From positions 1-44,098 of the forward strand of contig NZ_JSYP01000027.1 in NCBI RefSeq assembly GCF_000813005.1: a stretch of DNA of 44,098 bases. Direction: 5' to 3'. The notes beneath the pieces were generated by a model that worked only from the letters and a program-made list of their open reading frames with translations, made no database searches and had not been told where the DNA came from. Below, piece by piece: positions 1 to 6,483 of this stretch. The DNA is from Flavobacterium sp. KMS. Its GTDB lineage: Bacteria; Bacteroidota; Bacteroidia; Flavobacteriales; Flavobacteriaceae. The translations under genes were made by a program, and so were the position numbers. Every line of letters starts with the position of its first letter. Positions within the stretch are counted from its first letter, which is position 1.

Positions 1-1
1 T

Positions 2-148
2 GATTTATTAAGAGATACAGATTTCGATACACAAGAAGAATTAAAAGAAGAATTATTACAATATTTATATTATTATAATCATGAAAGACCACATCAAGGA
101 ATTGACGGAAAAAAACCAATCGAAATGATTAATCCGTTACCGAAATAA
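2..148 (+). CDS. DDE transposase/integrase, C-terminal fragment
   Basis: This open frame runs in from the left edge and stops at TAA 146-148, giving 48 residues. It contains YYNHERPHQGIDGKKPIE, the typical end of an rve/DDE integrase core as found in IS3- and IS481-type transposases, where the Glu and Arg-Pro-His cluster sit in the last catalytic helix. It is the 3' end of an insertion sequence whose body lies outside the window. Neither the IS family nor whether the element is intact can be told from this piece. No obvious terminal inverted repeat was recognised downstream. Confidence 0.8.
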   Translation, partial: DLLRDTDFDTQEELKEELLQYLYYYNHERPHQGIDGKKPIEMINPLPK

Positions 149-297
149 GTAACCTTTACAGAAATGACAATATTGCGTTTAATTCTTTGCTTCTTTAAAA
201 CAATTTGCTAGAAAAGAGCTTAACTTAATGACATTGAGCTCGCGTTAGCATTGGCTCGGCAACAGATTGCCAACAAAAATAACATGCTATAACATTG

Positions 298-362
298 CCA
301 ACGGTTTTAACCGTTGGAACGCAATACATTATCGTAATCCGTATCACACGGTTGAAACCGTG
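298..362. repeat. Pair of short palindromes
   Basis: Two hairpins lie 29 bases apart between the transposase end and the next gene. The first has 9-bp arms CCAACGGTT/AACCGTTGG (298-306 and 309-317). The second has 7-bp arms CACGGTT/AACCGTG (347-353 and 356-362). The two share an ACGGTT core, so they look like one paired repeat unit. They may be a dispersed repeat or a terminator for the insertion sequence. The gap 149-472 otherwise holds only the palindrome at 399-412. Confidence 0.6.
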
Positions 363-398
363 GGCTATAATAAAAATAGGATAGATTTTTTGTTTTTT

Positions 399-412
399 TT
401 GATGTACATCAA
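399..412. promoter_or_regulatory. Perfect FNR-type operator palindrome
   Basis: The 14-bp sequence TTGATGTACATCAA is a perfect palindrome and matches the classical FNR/ANR box TTGAT-N4-ATCAA. It ends 60 bases before the start of the DUF2798-ribB-Crp/Fnr operon. The regulator encoded third in that operon has the recognition-helix pattern E-x-x-S-R, which in FNR reads TTGAT half-sites. Autoregulation is inferred, not shown. Confidence 0.55.
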
Positions 413-472
413 TGTTTTCCTTTTCTTATTTAAACAATTTTGTTCCTTCAAAAATTTAATAATTAATTAAAA

Positions 473-694
473 ATGAACAAAAAGTATTTTAAATACACCA
501 ACACTTTATTTGTTATTACTCCTATAGCTCTCATTATGGCGTTTGTGGGGTTTATGCGCAATTATAGCTTTGGAGAAGATTGGCTCTTCAAATTCCTAAA
601 AGCTTGGGGCGTCATAATTCCTGTTGCCTATAGTACCGCTTTTATAATTATTCCAAATGCTAGAAAGCTAGCCCAAAAAACAACATCAAAATGA
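473..694 (+). CDS. DUF2798 small membrane protein
   Basis: A 73-residue protein with two predicted membrane helices, at about residues 12-28 and 44-62, separated by a short polar loop (FMRNYSFGEDWLFKF). Length and layout fit the DUF2798 family, whose function is unknown. It is the first gene of a tight operon: its TGA overlaps the ribB start by four bases (ATGA at 691-694), so the two are probably translationally coupled. The FNR-type palindrome at 399-412 lies just upstream. The family call rests on length, topology and the proline-rich helix ends. Confidence 0.65.
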   Translation: MNKKYFKYTNTLFVITPIALIMAFVGFMRNYSFGEDWLFKFLKAWGVIIPVAYSTAFIIIPNARKLAQKTTSK

Positions 695-1359
695 TTACCG
701 AAATAGAAAACGAAAACCCATTAGTATCATTTGGTACAACTAGTCAAGAACGCGTTGAAAATGCAATTAATGAACTTAGGCTCGGAAAAGGAATTTTATT
801 ACTAGACGACAAAGACCGCGAGAACGAAGGCGACTTAGTTTATTCAGCCCAACATATGTCAGTCGAAGATATGGCATTAATGATACGCGAATGTAGCGGA
901 ATTGTATGCCTTTGCCTCACTAACGAAAAAGCCGATGAATTAGAATTACCTTATATGGTAAAAGAAAACACCAGTCTTTTTCAGACACCGTTTACAGTTA
1001 CTATAGAAGCTAAAGAGGGAGTTACAACAGGACTTTCGGCTTCAGATAGGATTCAAACCATAAGAACCGCATCTGCAGAAAATGCTAAATCTTCTGACTT
1101 AGTAAAACCTGGACATATTTTTCCGCTAAGAGCAAATGATAATGGTGTCCTACAACGCAACGGACATACTGAAGGAAGTGTAGATATAATGAAATTATCT
1201 GGTTTAAAACCTGAAGCTGTATTATGCGAATTAATGAATCCTAACGGAACGATGGCAAGACTACCCGAGATTTTATCATTTGCCCAAAAGCATCAATTGG
1301 TAGTTTTAACAATAGCAGATATTGTACATTATCGTAAATTTGTTAAAGATTTTATTTAA
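691..1359 (+). CDS. ribB: 3,4-dihydroxy-2-butanone 4-phosphate synthase
   Basis: A 222-residue RibB that converts ribulose 5-phosphate to 3,4-dihydroxy-2-butanone 4-phosphate and formate, supplying the four-carbon unit of riboflavin. The acidic metal/substrate loop DDKDRENEGD (residues 39-48), GHIFPL (141-146) and RNGHTEGSVD (156-165) are family signatures. The length equals a stand-alone RibB. There is no fused GTP cyclohydrolase II, whereas many Bacteroidota carry a RibBA fusion, so this may be a second, accessory copy. It overlaps DUF2798 by four bases and is followed after three bases by a Crp/Fnr regulator, so all three genes form one operon. No FMN riboswitch was recognised upstream. 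Confidence 0.93.
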   Translation: MITEIENENPLVSFGTTSQERVENAINELRLGKGILLLDDKDRENEGDLVYSAQHMSVEDMALMIRECSGIVCLCLTNEKADELELPYMVKENTSLFQTPFTVTIEAKEGVTTGLSASDRIQTIRTASAENAKSSDLVKPGHIFPLRANDNGVLQRNGHTEGSVDIMKLSGLKPEAVLCELMNPNGTMARLPEILSFAQKHQLVVLTIADIVHYRKFVKDFI

Positions 1360-1362
1360 AAC

Positions 1363-1932
1363 ATGAAAGAGCAATTAATCGAATATATAAAAGAGGTATC
1401 AACGGTTACAGACGAAGAACTGGAGAAAATAATCAGTTACTTTAATCCTATAGAAGTCGAGAAAAATGAGCTCTTGGTTTTCCCAGGGCAAACCACCCAA
1501 CGAATGTATTTTATTTGCAATGGTTGCTTGCGTATATTTTTTATAACCGAAGAAGGACAAGAAGCAACACGATACTTAGGGTTCGAAAGTAATTTTGTAA
1601 CCGCCTTATCTAGCTTTGTGCTAAATGAACCTTCTTTAGAATTTGTTCAGGCATTAGAACCAACAGAATTACTTTATATTTCGCGTCAGGATTTTTATCA
1701 TTTGCTGGAAATTATACCTAATTGGGGAAGTTTTTACAGGCATTATATGGAAATGGCTTATGTAACAAATACCAAAAGACTCATGTCGTTCTTAACCCAA
1801 AATGCAACCGAAAGATACAAGCAATTACTAGACACCAACCCTAAAATCACACAACGTTTGTCTAACAAGATTGTATCTTCCTTTCTTAACGTTTCGCAAG
1901 AAACACTAAGCAGGTTAAAATCTAAACCTTAA
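1363..1932 (+). CDS. Crp/Fnr family transcriptional regulator
   Basis: A 189-residue protein with an N-terminal cyclic-nucleotide-binding fold (about residues 25-115, including FICNGCLRIFFI and the LGFESNF stretch) and a short C-terminal helix-turn-helix, NVSQETLSRL near residue 180. The recognition helix carries E-x-x-S-R, as in FNR, which binds TTGAT. There is no N-terminal cysteine cluster like that of E. coli FNR, so an Fe-S oxygen sensor is unlikely. It starts three bases after ribB and ends the operon, followed by a good hairpin terminator. It probably controls its own operon through the palindrome at 399-412; that is inference. Confidence 0.85.
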   Translation: MKEQLIEYIKEVSTVTDEELEKIISYFNPIEVEKNELLVFPGQTTQRMYFICNGCLRIFFITEEGQEATRYLGFESNFVTALSSFVLNEPSLEFVQALEPTELLYISRQDFYHLLEIIPNWGSFYRHYMEMAYVTNTKRLMSFLTQNATERYKQLLDTNPKITQRLSNKIVSSFLNVSQETLSRLKSKP

Positions 1933-1955
1933 ACATTATTCAATTTTCAAAATAC

Positions 1956-1994
1956 AAAAAGGCAATACTAGTTTCTGGTAATTGCCTTTTTTTG
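1956..1994 (+). terminator. Intrinsic terminator after Crp/Fnr operon
   Basis: An 11-bp stem AAAAAGGCAAT/ATTGCCTTTTT (1956-1966 and 1981-1991) is followed by a T-run. It sits 24 bases after the regulator's stop codon. Confidence 0.8.
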
Positions 1995-2019
1995 TTTAAA
2001 TGTGCACCTATATTTTTCA

Positions 2020-2027
2020 TAACTTCG
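2020..2027 (+). promoter_or_regulatory. -7 box variant TAACTTCG
   Basis: TAACTTCG fits the Bacteroidota -7 pattern TAnnTTTG with one change. The same octamer precedes the genes at 7868 and 15298. It lies downstream of the ATG at 2000, so that codon cannot be the start; the ATG at 2057 is used instead. Confidence 0.5.
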
Positions 2028-2056
2028 TTTACAATTGCAAAAGCATTCAAACATCA

Positions 2057-2272
2057 ATGAATCAGGATAGTATCGACATATCAAATAATAAAGCCATTAG
2101 CCTGCAAATGGTCGAAATTCCTCAAGGTCAGATTACATTGAGAGACGATAGGATTAAACATATCTGGACCGCAAATATTCAGCCTTTCTTAATGGCAAAA
2201 TACCTTGTAACACAAGATTTATATTTAGAAATCACGCAGGATTCTCCAAGTACTTTTAAAGGAAATAAAACA
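2057..2272 (+). pseudogene. 5' remnant of FGE/SUMF1-like gene (fused to GNAT)
   Basis: The first 72 codons of this reading frame look like the N-terminus of a formylglycine-generating-enzyme (SUMF1/EgtB/PvdO) family protein. They show the opening strand LQMVEIPQGQITLRDD, the FLMAKYLVTQDLYLEIT strand-helix and the PSTFKGNK turn. In complete members a P-V-E-x-V-S-W stretch and some 150-200 further residues follow. Here the homology stops right after FKGNK, and the frame continues without a stop into a GNAT gene. This reads as a deletion that joined the promoter and 5' end of one gene to the start of another. The core of the enzyme is gone, so this part cannot be active. Confidence 0.65.
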
Positions 2273-2779
2273 ATGATAAAACTAGAAAAATTCGATAATA
2301 CCGATTTTGAAAGATTAATAAAATGGGCAGATAATGAAGAAATGTTAGTTCAATTTTCAGGTCCAATTTTTAAATTTCCATTAACAACTGAGCAGTTAGA
2401 TAATTATCTAAAAGAAGAAAATAGAATTCCTTTTAAAGTAATTGACACCGAATCCAAAGAAGTACTAGGACATGCCGAAATATATCAATCCGAAGATAAT
2501 TTGGCTAAACTTTGCCGAATACTTATTGGTGATGCAAAATTTAGAGGAAAAGGAATTGGAGAAAAAATAGTTAATCTTCTTGTACAATATTCTTTTGAAG
2601 AATTAAATGTAGAGAAAGTAGAACTTAATGTCTACGACTGGAATAAACAGGCAATTAAATGTTATGAGAAATCGGGGTTTGTCATAAATCCAAACAAAAT
2701 AAGCGAAATCATAGTCCAGGAAGAAGTTTGGATCTCGCTCAATATGATAGTATCTAAAGACAATTGGAAAATAAATTAA
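2273..2779 (+). CDS. GNAT family N-acetyltransferase
   Basis: A 168-residue protein starting MIKLEKFDNTDFERLIKW, a typical RimJ/RimL-type GNAT opening. The acetyl-CoA loop is visible as RILIGDAKFRGKGIGEKI (R/Q-x-x-G-x-G/A at RGKGIG), followed by ELNVYDWNKQAIKCYEKSGF, the usual C-terminal strand and helix. The substrate is unknown. The frame is open upstream to 2057, so the protein may instead be made as a 241-residue fusion with the FGE remnant, because the only visible promoter (TAACTTCG at 2020) lies ahead of the remnant. The ATG at 2273 is the natural family start. An A-rich stretch (aaataaaaca) precedes it. Confidence 0.85.
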   Translation: MIKLEKFDNTDFERLIKWADNEEMLVQFSGPIFKFPLTTEQLDNYLKEENRIPFKVIDTESKEVLGHAEIYQSEDNLAKLCRILIGDAKFRGKGIGEKIVNLLVQYSFEELNVEKVELNVYDWNKQAIKCYEKSGFVINPNKISEIIVQEEVWISLNMIVSKDNWKIN

Positions 2780-2804
2780 AAAAAGAATAATCTTTTTACA
2801 TCAT

Positions 2805-2817
2805 TTCTGTAACAGAA
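2805..2817. promoter_or_regulatory. Small palindrome upstream of hydrolase
   Basis: TTCTGT-A-ACAGAA is a perfect 13-bp inverted repeat, 69 bases before the hydrolase start. It could be a regulator site; no candidate protein is evident. Confidence 0.25.
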
Positions 2818-2885
2818 TACATTTTAATCGTCTATTAACTAAATCATAGAATATAAACTAACCATTTATTAAAAAAACCAACCAA

Positions 2886-4280
2886 ATGAAACATTACATA
2901 GTAACAATACTAATTTTTTTAACCACATTAACCGTTTTTGGACAAGATATTACAGGACAATGGAATGGTCTTTTAAATGTTCAGGGAAAACAATTAAGAA
3001 TTGTCTTTAATATCAATAAAGTCGACACTGGTTTTAAATCAACAATGGATAGTCCTGACCAAGGTGCAAAAGATATTCCGGTAACTACAACAACTTTTGA
3101 GAACTCAACTTTAAAATTTACCATTGAAAGTGCTAAAATCGAATATGAAGGTATTCTTGGCAAAGACAATAAAATAGTTGGTAGTTTTAAACAAGCAGGT
3201 CATGCATTTCCGATGAATTTATCGAGAGAAAAAGTTGAAAAAGAAAAACTGGTACGACCACAAGAACCTACTAAACCATATCCATATTACTCCGAAGATG
3301 TAACTTTTAAAAATGAAAAAGCAGGAATAACACTAGCAGGAACACTGACTATACCTAAAAAAGAAGGTGTATTTCCTGTTGTTATTTTAATAAGCGGAAG
3401 TGGTGCACAAAACCGTGATGAAGAATTAGCAGGACACAAACCTTTCTTAGTATTATCGGACTTTTTGACCAAAAACGGAATTGCGGTTTTACGATATGAT
3501 GATAGAGGAACAGCACAATCTACAGGTAGCTTTAAAAATTCAACTTCTTTAGATTTTGCTACAGATGCTCTGGCTGCAGTAAACTATTTGCAAACCAGAA
3601 AAGAAATTAACAAACAAAAAATTGGATTAATTGGTCATAGCGAGGGAGGATTAATTGCTCCAATTATTGCTGCAAATTCTAAGAACATCAATTTTATTGT
3701 CTTACTCGCTGGCCCTGGACTTCCTGGAAACCAATTACTTTTATTACAGCAAAAATTAATTGCAGAAGCTGCCGGAATGAGTCAAGCCGATATCCTGAAA
3801 GCACAAGAAACAAACAAAACAACTTTTAATATTATCGCTAAATCTAAAAGCCCTGAACAATTAAAAACGGATCTAACTGCTTACATAACTCAAGTTTCTA
3901 AAAACGATCCTAATAAACCCGCAGCAATGACTGAGGCAGAATACGTTAAAATACTAACAGATAAAATACTAACTCCTTGGATGGTAACTTTTGTAACCTA
4001 CAATCCAGCACCAACATTAGAGAAAGTAAAATGTGCCGTTTTAGCACTTAATGGAGCAAAAGATTTACAAGTTGCACCAAAAGAAAACCTAACCGCCATA
4101 AAAGAAGCCCTTTTAAAAGGAGGAAATAAAAATATAACAACCAAAGAATTACCAAACCTGAATCATTTATTTCAGGAATGTAAAACTGGTTTGCCAACTG
4201 AATATGCAACAATAGAACAAACATTTTCTCCAACAGCTATGAACGAAATTCTGGATTGGATAAAAATACAAACGAAATAA
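2886..4280 (+). CDS. Secreted alpha/beta hydrolase (serine esterase/peptidase-like)
   Basis: 464 residues. A signal peptide (residues 1 to about 19, ending TVFGQ) is followed by a beta-rich domain (about 20-125) and an alpha/beta hydrolase domain (about 140-464). The oxyanion region LISGSGAQNRDEE and the turn RYDDRGTAQS are followed by the nucleophile elbow GHSEGG with Ser252. Asp393 (GAKDLQV) and His427 (NLNHLF) complete the triad. It should act in the periplasm or outside the cell on an ester, thioester or short peptide; the substrate is unknown. It resembles the S9-like/BAAT-like hydrolases common in Bacteroidota. The small barstar gene follows after 7 bases and may be co-transcribed. Confidence 0.85.
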   Translation: MKHYIVTILIFLTTLTVFGQDITGQWNGLLNVQGKQLRIVFNINKVDTGFKSTMDSPDQGAKDIPVTTTTFENSTLKFTIESAKIEYEGILGKDNKIVGSFKQAGHAFPMNLSREKVEKEKLVRPQEPTKPYPYYSEDVTFKNEKAGITLAGTLTIPKKEGVFPVVILISGSGAQNRDEELAGHKPFLVLSDFLTKNGIAVLRYDDRGTAQSTGSFKNSTSLDFATDALAAVNYLQTRKEINKQKIGLIGHSEGGLIAPIIAANSKNINFIVLLAGPGLPGNQLLLLQQKLIAEAAGMSQADILKAQETNKTTFNIIAKSKSPEQLKTDLTAYITQVSKNDPNKPAAMTEAEYVKILTDKILTPWMVTFVTYNPAPTLEKVKCAVLALNGAKDLQVAPKENLTAIKEALLKGGNKNITTKELPNLNHLFQECKTGLPTEYATIEQTFSPTAMNEILDWIKIQTK

Positions 4281-4287
4281 TTTTTAG

Positions 4288-4602
4288 ATGAAAAATAAAT
4301 CAGCAGCACAAAATAGCAAACGAAAAATATTCATCAACGGCAGTGTTTGCAACAGTCGTGAAGATTTCTGGAATGCCTACGCAAAAGAAATCGACCCAGA
4401 ATCGGCTAAACATTTTGGGAAAAACTTAGATGCATTTAATGATGCTATTTCGGCTGCTGGTCCAGGATATCCAGGAGAATGTACTATAGAAATAACAGGA
4501 ACAGAAAATTTAAATAAAATATTTGGTTTAAAAGATTTTCAATTTATAATCGAATTACTTACAAAGGCGGACTTTGTAGATTTAATTACTCAGAAAAACT
4601 AA
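4288..4602 (+). CDS. Barstar-family RNase inhibitor-like protein
   Basis: 104 residues with the barstar fold signature: an opening strand (KIFINGSVCNSREDFWNAYA), then HFGKNLDAFNDAIS, the usual F-G-x-N-L-D-A-x-x-D helix, and an EITGTENL strand. Barstar proteins block barnase-type ribonucleases by covering the active site. No barnase-like or other toxin gene lies next to it: the neighbours are the hydrolase (7 bases upstream) and a LOG protein. It may therefore protect against a toxin encoded elsewhere, or delivered by competitors, or have another regulatory role. The family call is good; the role is open. Confidence 0.8.
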   Translation: MKNKSAAQNSKRKIFINGSVCNSREDFWNAYAKEIDPESAKHFGKNLDAFNDAISAAGPGYPGECTIEITGTENLNKIFGLKDFQFIIELLTKADFVDLITQKN

Positions 4603-4637
4603 TTACCGATTACATAATACATTTTACAATTAAACAA

Positions 4638-5219
4638 ATGAATAGAATTACCGTTTTTTGTGGATCAAGCTTTGGAAACAAAAAAGAATACGAAACTCAA
4701 GCTTTTAAACTTGGACAAACAATGTCCGAAAATAATATCGATTTAGTTTATGGCGGAGCCAAAGTTGGACTTATGGGTGCAGTTGCAGATGGAGTTTTAA
4801 ATAAAAACGGAAAAGTAATTGGTGTTTTACCAGACTTCTTAATGAAGAAAGAAATTGCACACGATAATTTAACTGAATTAATTATTGTAAAAAGCATGCA
4901 TGAAAGAAAAACCAAAATGAACGAATTAAGCGATGGCGTAATTGCTTTGCCAGGCGGATTTGGAACTCTGGAAGAGTTTTTTGAGATGCTTACCTGGGCG
5001 CAACTTGGTCTTCATAAAAAACCAATCGGGATTTTAAATATTGATGGTTTTTACGATTTGTTATTAGAATTTATACTAAAAATGGTAAATGAAGGTTTCT
5101 TAAAAGAGATAAACCAACAAATGATACTCGTAAGTACAGATTCAGAGGATTTGCTCCTTAAAATGAAAAATTACGTGGCTCCAGAAGTTGGTAAATGGAT
5201 TAAAAAAGGAAATGAATAA
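4638..5219 (+). CDS. LOG family cytokinin-riboside-phosphate phosphoribohydrolase
   Basis: 193 residues, TIGR00730/LOG Rossmann-fold family. It has the N-terminal VFCGSSFGNK loop, YGGAKVGLMGAVAD (38-51), the paired motif MHERKTKM (97-104) and PGGFGTLEE (105-113), the family's catalytic and substrate-binding signature. Enzymes of this family cleave the N-glycosidic bond of nucleoside 5'-monophosphates such as cytokinin ribotides or AMP-like compounds. In bacteria the true substrate is often unknown. It is followed after 21 bases by a DUF1579-like gene, possibly in the same transcript. Confidence 0.92.
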   Translation: MNRITVFCGSSFGNKKEYETQAFKLGQTMSENNIDLVYGGAKVGLMGAVADGVLNKNGKVIGVLPDFLMKKEIAHDNLTELIIVKSMHERKTKMNELSDGVIALPGGFGTLEEFFEMLTWAQLGLHKKPIGILNIDGFYDLLLEFILKMVNEGFLKEINQQMILVSTDSEDLLLKMKNYVAPEVGKWIKKGNE

Positions 5220-5240
5220 ATCATTTAAAAATCAAAAAAC

Positions 5241-5789
5241 ATGCCTGTAGATAATTTAAATTTAGAAATTCCGAAATTGATTTTTAATGCACACGGAGAA
5301 TTAATAATCCTACCTTCCCCTACTTCATCCAAAGATGATTTTGATTTTTTTCAGGGAAAATCTAATATTATAAATAAAAAACTAAAATACCGATTTTCGA
5401 ATTGTACTGAATGGATTGAATTTCCATCAACACAGGAAATGTACAAGATTCTTCAGGGAATTGGTAATATCGATAATTTTCTGGCTGAATTTGATGGTGT
5501 TCCTTTTGAAGGAATGACGGTACGATTATTTAATCCCGAAACAAAACTGTGGAGTATTTATTGGTCCGACTCGAATACCGGAGTTTTAGATAAACCCGTA
5601 ATTGGTTCATTCGAAAAAAAAGTAGGTCATTTCTTTTCAAGAGATATTTATGAAGGAAAAAAAGTAATTCAACTATTTCGTTGGGATGCCAGAGACAAAA
5701 ACAATCCTATTTGGAGTCAGGCAATGTCTGCCGATAATGGAGAATCTTGGGAATGGAATTGGTATATGTATATGACCAAAGTGAAATAG
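5241..5789 (+). CDS. DUF1579-like lipocalin-fold protein
   Basis: 182 residues with no signal peptide or membrane segment. Motifs are FDFFQGKSNIINKKL near residue 34, FEGMTVRLFNPETKLWSIYW in the middle, and a Trp-rich end (WSQAMSADNGESWEWNW). This order (x-F-x-x-G-x-W-like start, R-L-F-x-P-x-T-x-x-W-x-I-Y-W, S-x-D-x-G-x-x-W) is typical of beta-barrel proteins related to DUF1579. Function is unknown; such barrels often bind small hydrophobic molecules. It is the last gene before the tetR promoter. Confidence 0.6.
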   Translation: MPVDNLNLEIPKLIFNAHGELIILPSPTSSKDDFDFFQGKSNIINKKLKYRFSNCTEWIEFPSTQEMYKILQGIGNIDNFLAEFDGVPFEGMTVRLFNPETKLWSIYWSDSNTGVLDKPVIGSFEKKVGHFFSRDIYEGKKVIQLFRWDARDKNNPIWSQAMSADNGESWEWNWYMYMTKVK

Positions 5790-5882
5790 AAATCCCAACA
5801 CAGAATAAACCAACCAATCAAACTCTTTAATACCTAACATGTTAGTCGATTGCTAAAATAATTAAAAATAAATAGCAATTAA

Positions 5883-5913
5883 TTTGCCTATCTACTAATA
5901 GGTAGTATATTTG
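5883..5913 (+). promoter_or_regulatory. Promoter and overlapping operator of tetR-fabF
   Basis: TTTG at 5883-5886, a 19-base spacer and TATATTTG at 5906-5913 form a textbook Bacteroidota promoter (-33 TTTG, -7 TAnnTTTG). The spacer holds interleaved inverted repeats: CCTAT-N6-ATAGG (5887-5902) and CTAC-N6-GTAG (5892-5905). This is where a TetR-type repressor would block RNA polymerase, so autoregulation by the next gene is likely. The ATG at 5926 is only 13 bases past the -7 box. Confidence 0.7.
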
Positions 5914-5925
5914 TTAAAAAAAGCG

Positions 5926-6483
5926 ATGACAACAAGAGAAGCAATCATAGACAAAGCAGATCAATTGATAAGAGAAAAAGGGTACAATGCTTTTAGCTTT
6001 AAAGATATATCTAATGATATCGGTATAAAAACTGCTTCGATACATTATCATTTCCCTGCAAAATCAGACCTTGGAGTAGCAACAATCAAAGAACATATCG
6101 AGAGATATGAAACTTTAAAAGAAAAAGTTGCCAATGAATCTCCCTTAACAAAACTTGAAGCTTTCCTGGCAATACATACTCAAATAAAACAGGAGAACAA
6201 AGTCTGTATTGTTGGCTCATTAGCAACAGACTTAAACACTCTCGATGAAACCATAAAATCAGAACTACAAATATTTGCAGCATTAGTTATTAATTGGTTA
6301 ACCGAAGTCCTAACTGAAGGAAAAGAACTTAAAATATTTGATTTTGAATCTTCACCGAGAACAAAGGCATTGATGATAATAACAAATATGGTTGCAATTG
6401 TACAACTGTCAAGACTTACAAACGAGAATGATTTTGTGATTGTAAAAGAGACAATTCTAAAAGAACTAAAATCTAAAAAATAA
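5926..6483 (+). CDS. TetR/AcrR family transcriptional regulator
   Basis: 185 residues from the ATG at 5926. An upstream in-frame TTG at 5911 lies inside the -7 box and is rejected. The N-terminal helix-turn-helix (about residues 5-50) includes AFSFKDISNDIGIKTASIHYHFPAKSDL, the canonical TetR recognition region. The C-terminal ligand-binding domain carries Cys in KVCIVGSLATDL. Its stop shares one base with the fabF start (TAATG), so the two genes form a coupled operon. The palindromes within the promoter suggest it represses its own operon. The inducer is unknown; a fatty-acid-like ligand is a reasonable guess given its partner. Confidence 0.9.
   Translation: MTTREAIIDKADQLIREKGYNAFSFKDISNDIGIKTASIHYHFPAKSDLGVATIKEHIERYETLKEKVANESPLTKLEAFLAIHTQIKQENKVCIVGSLATDLNTLDETIKSELQIFAALVINWLTEVLTEGKELKIFDFESSPRTKALMIITNMVAIVQLSRLTNENDFVIVKETILKELKSKK

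Noticed and set aside
267..470. 67-aa open frame in the first intergenic region
   Set aside because: It runs through the paired palindromes and the FNR-type box and has a low-complexity Phe/Leu tail; no family resemblance.
2000..2056. Earlier start (ATG 2000) for the FGE-GNAT frame
   Set aside because: The -7 box TAACTTCG lies downstream of it, and the added 19 residues do not look like the start of an FGE protein.
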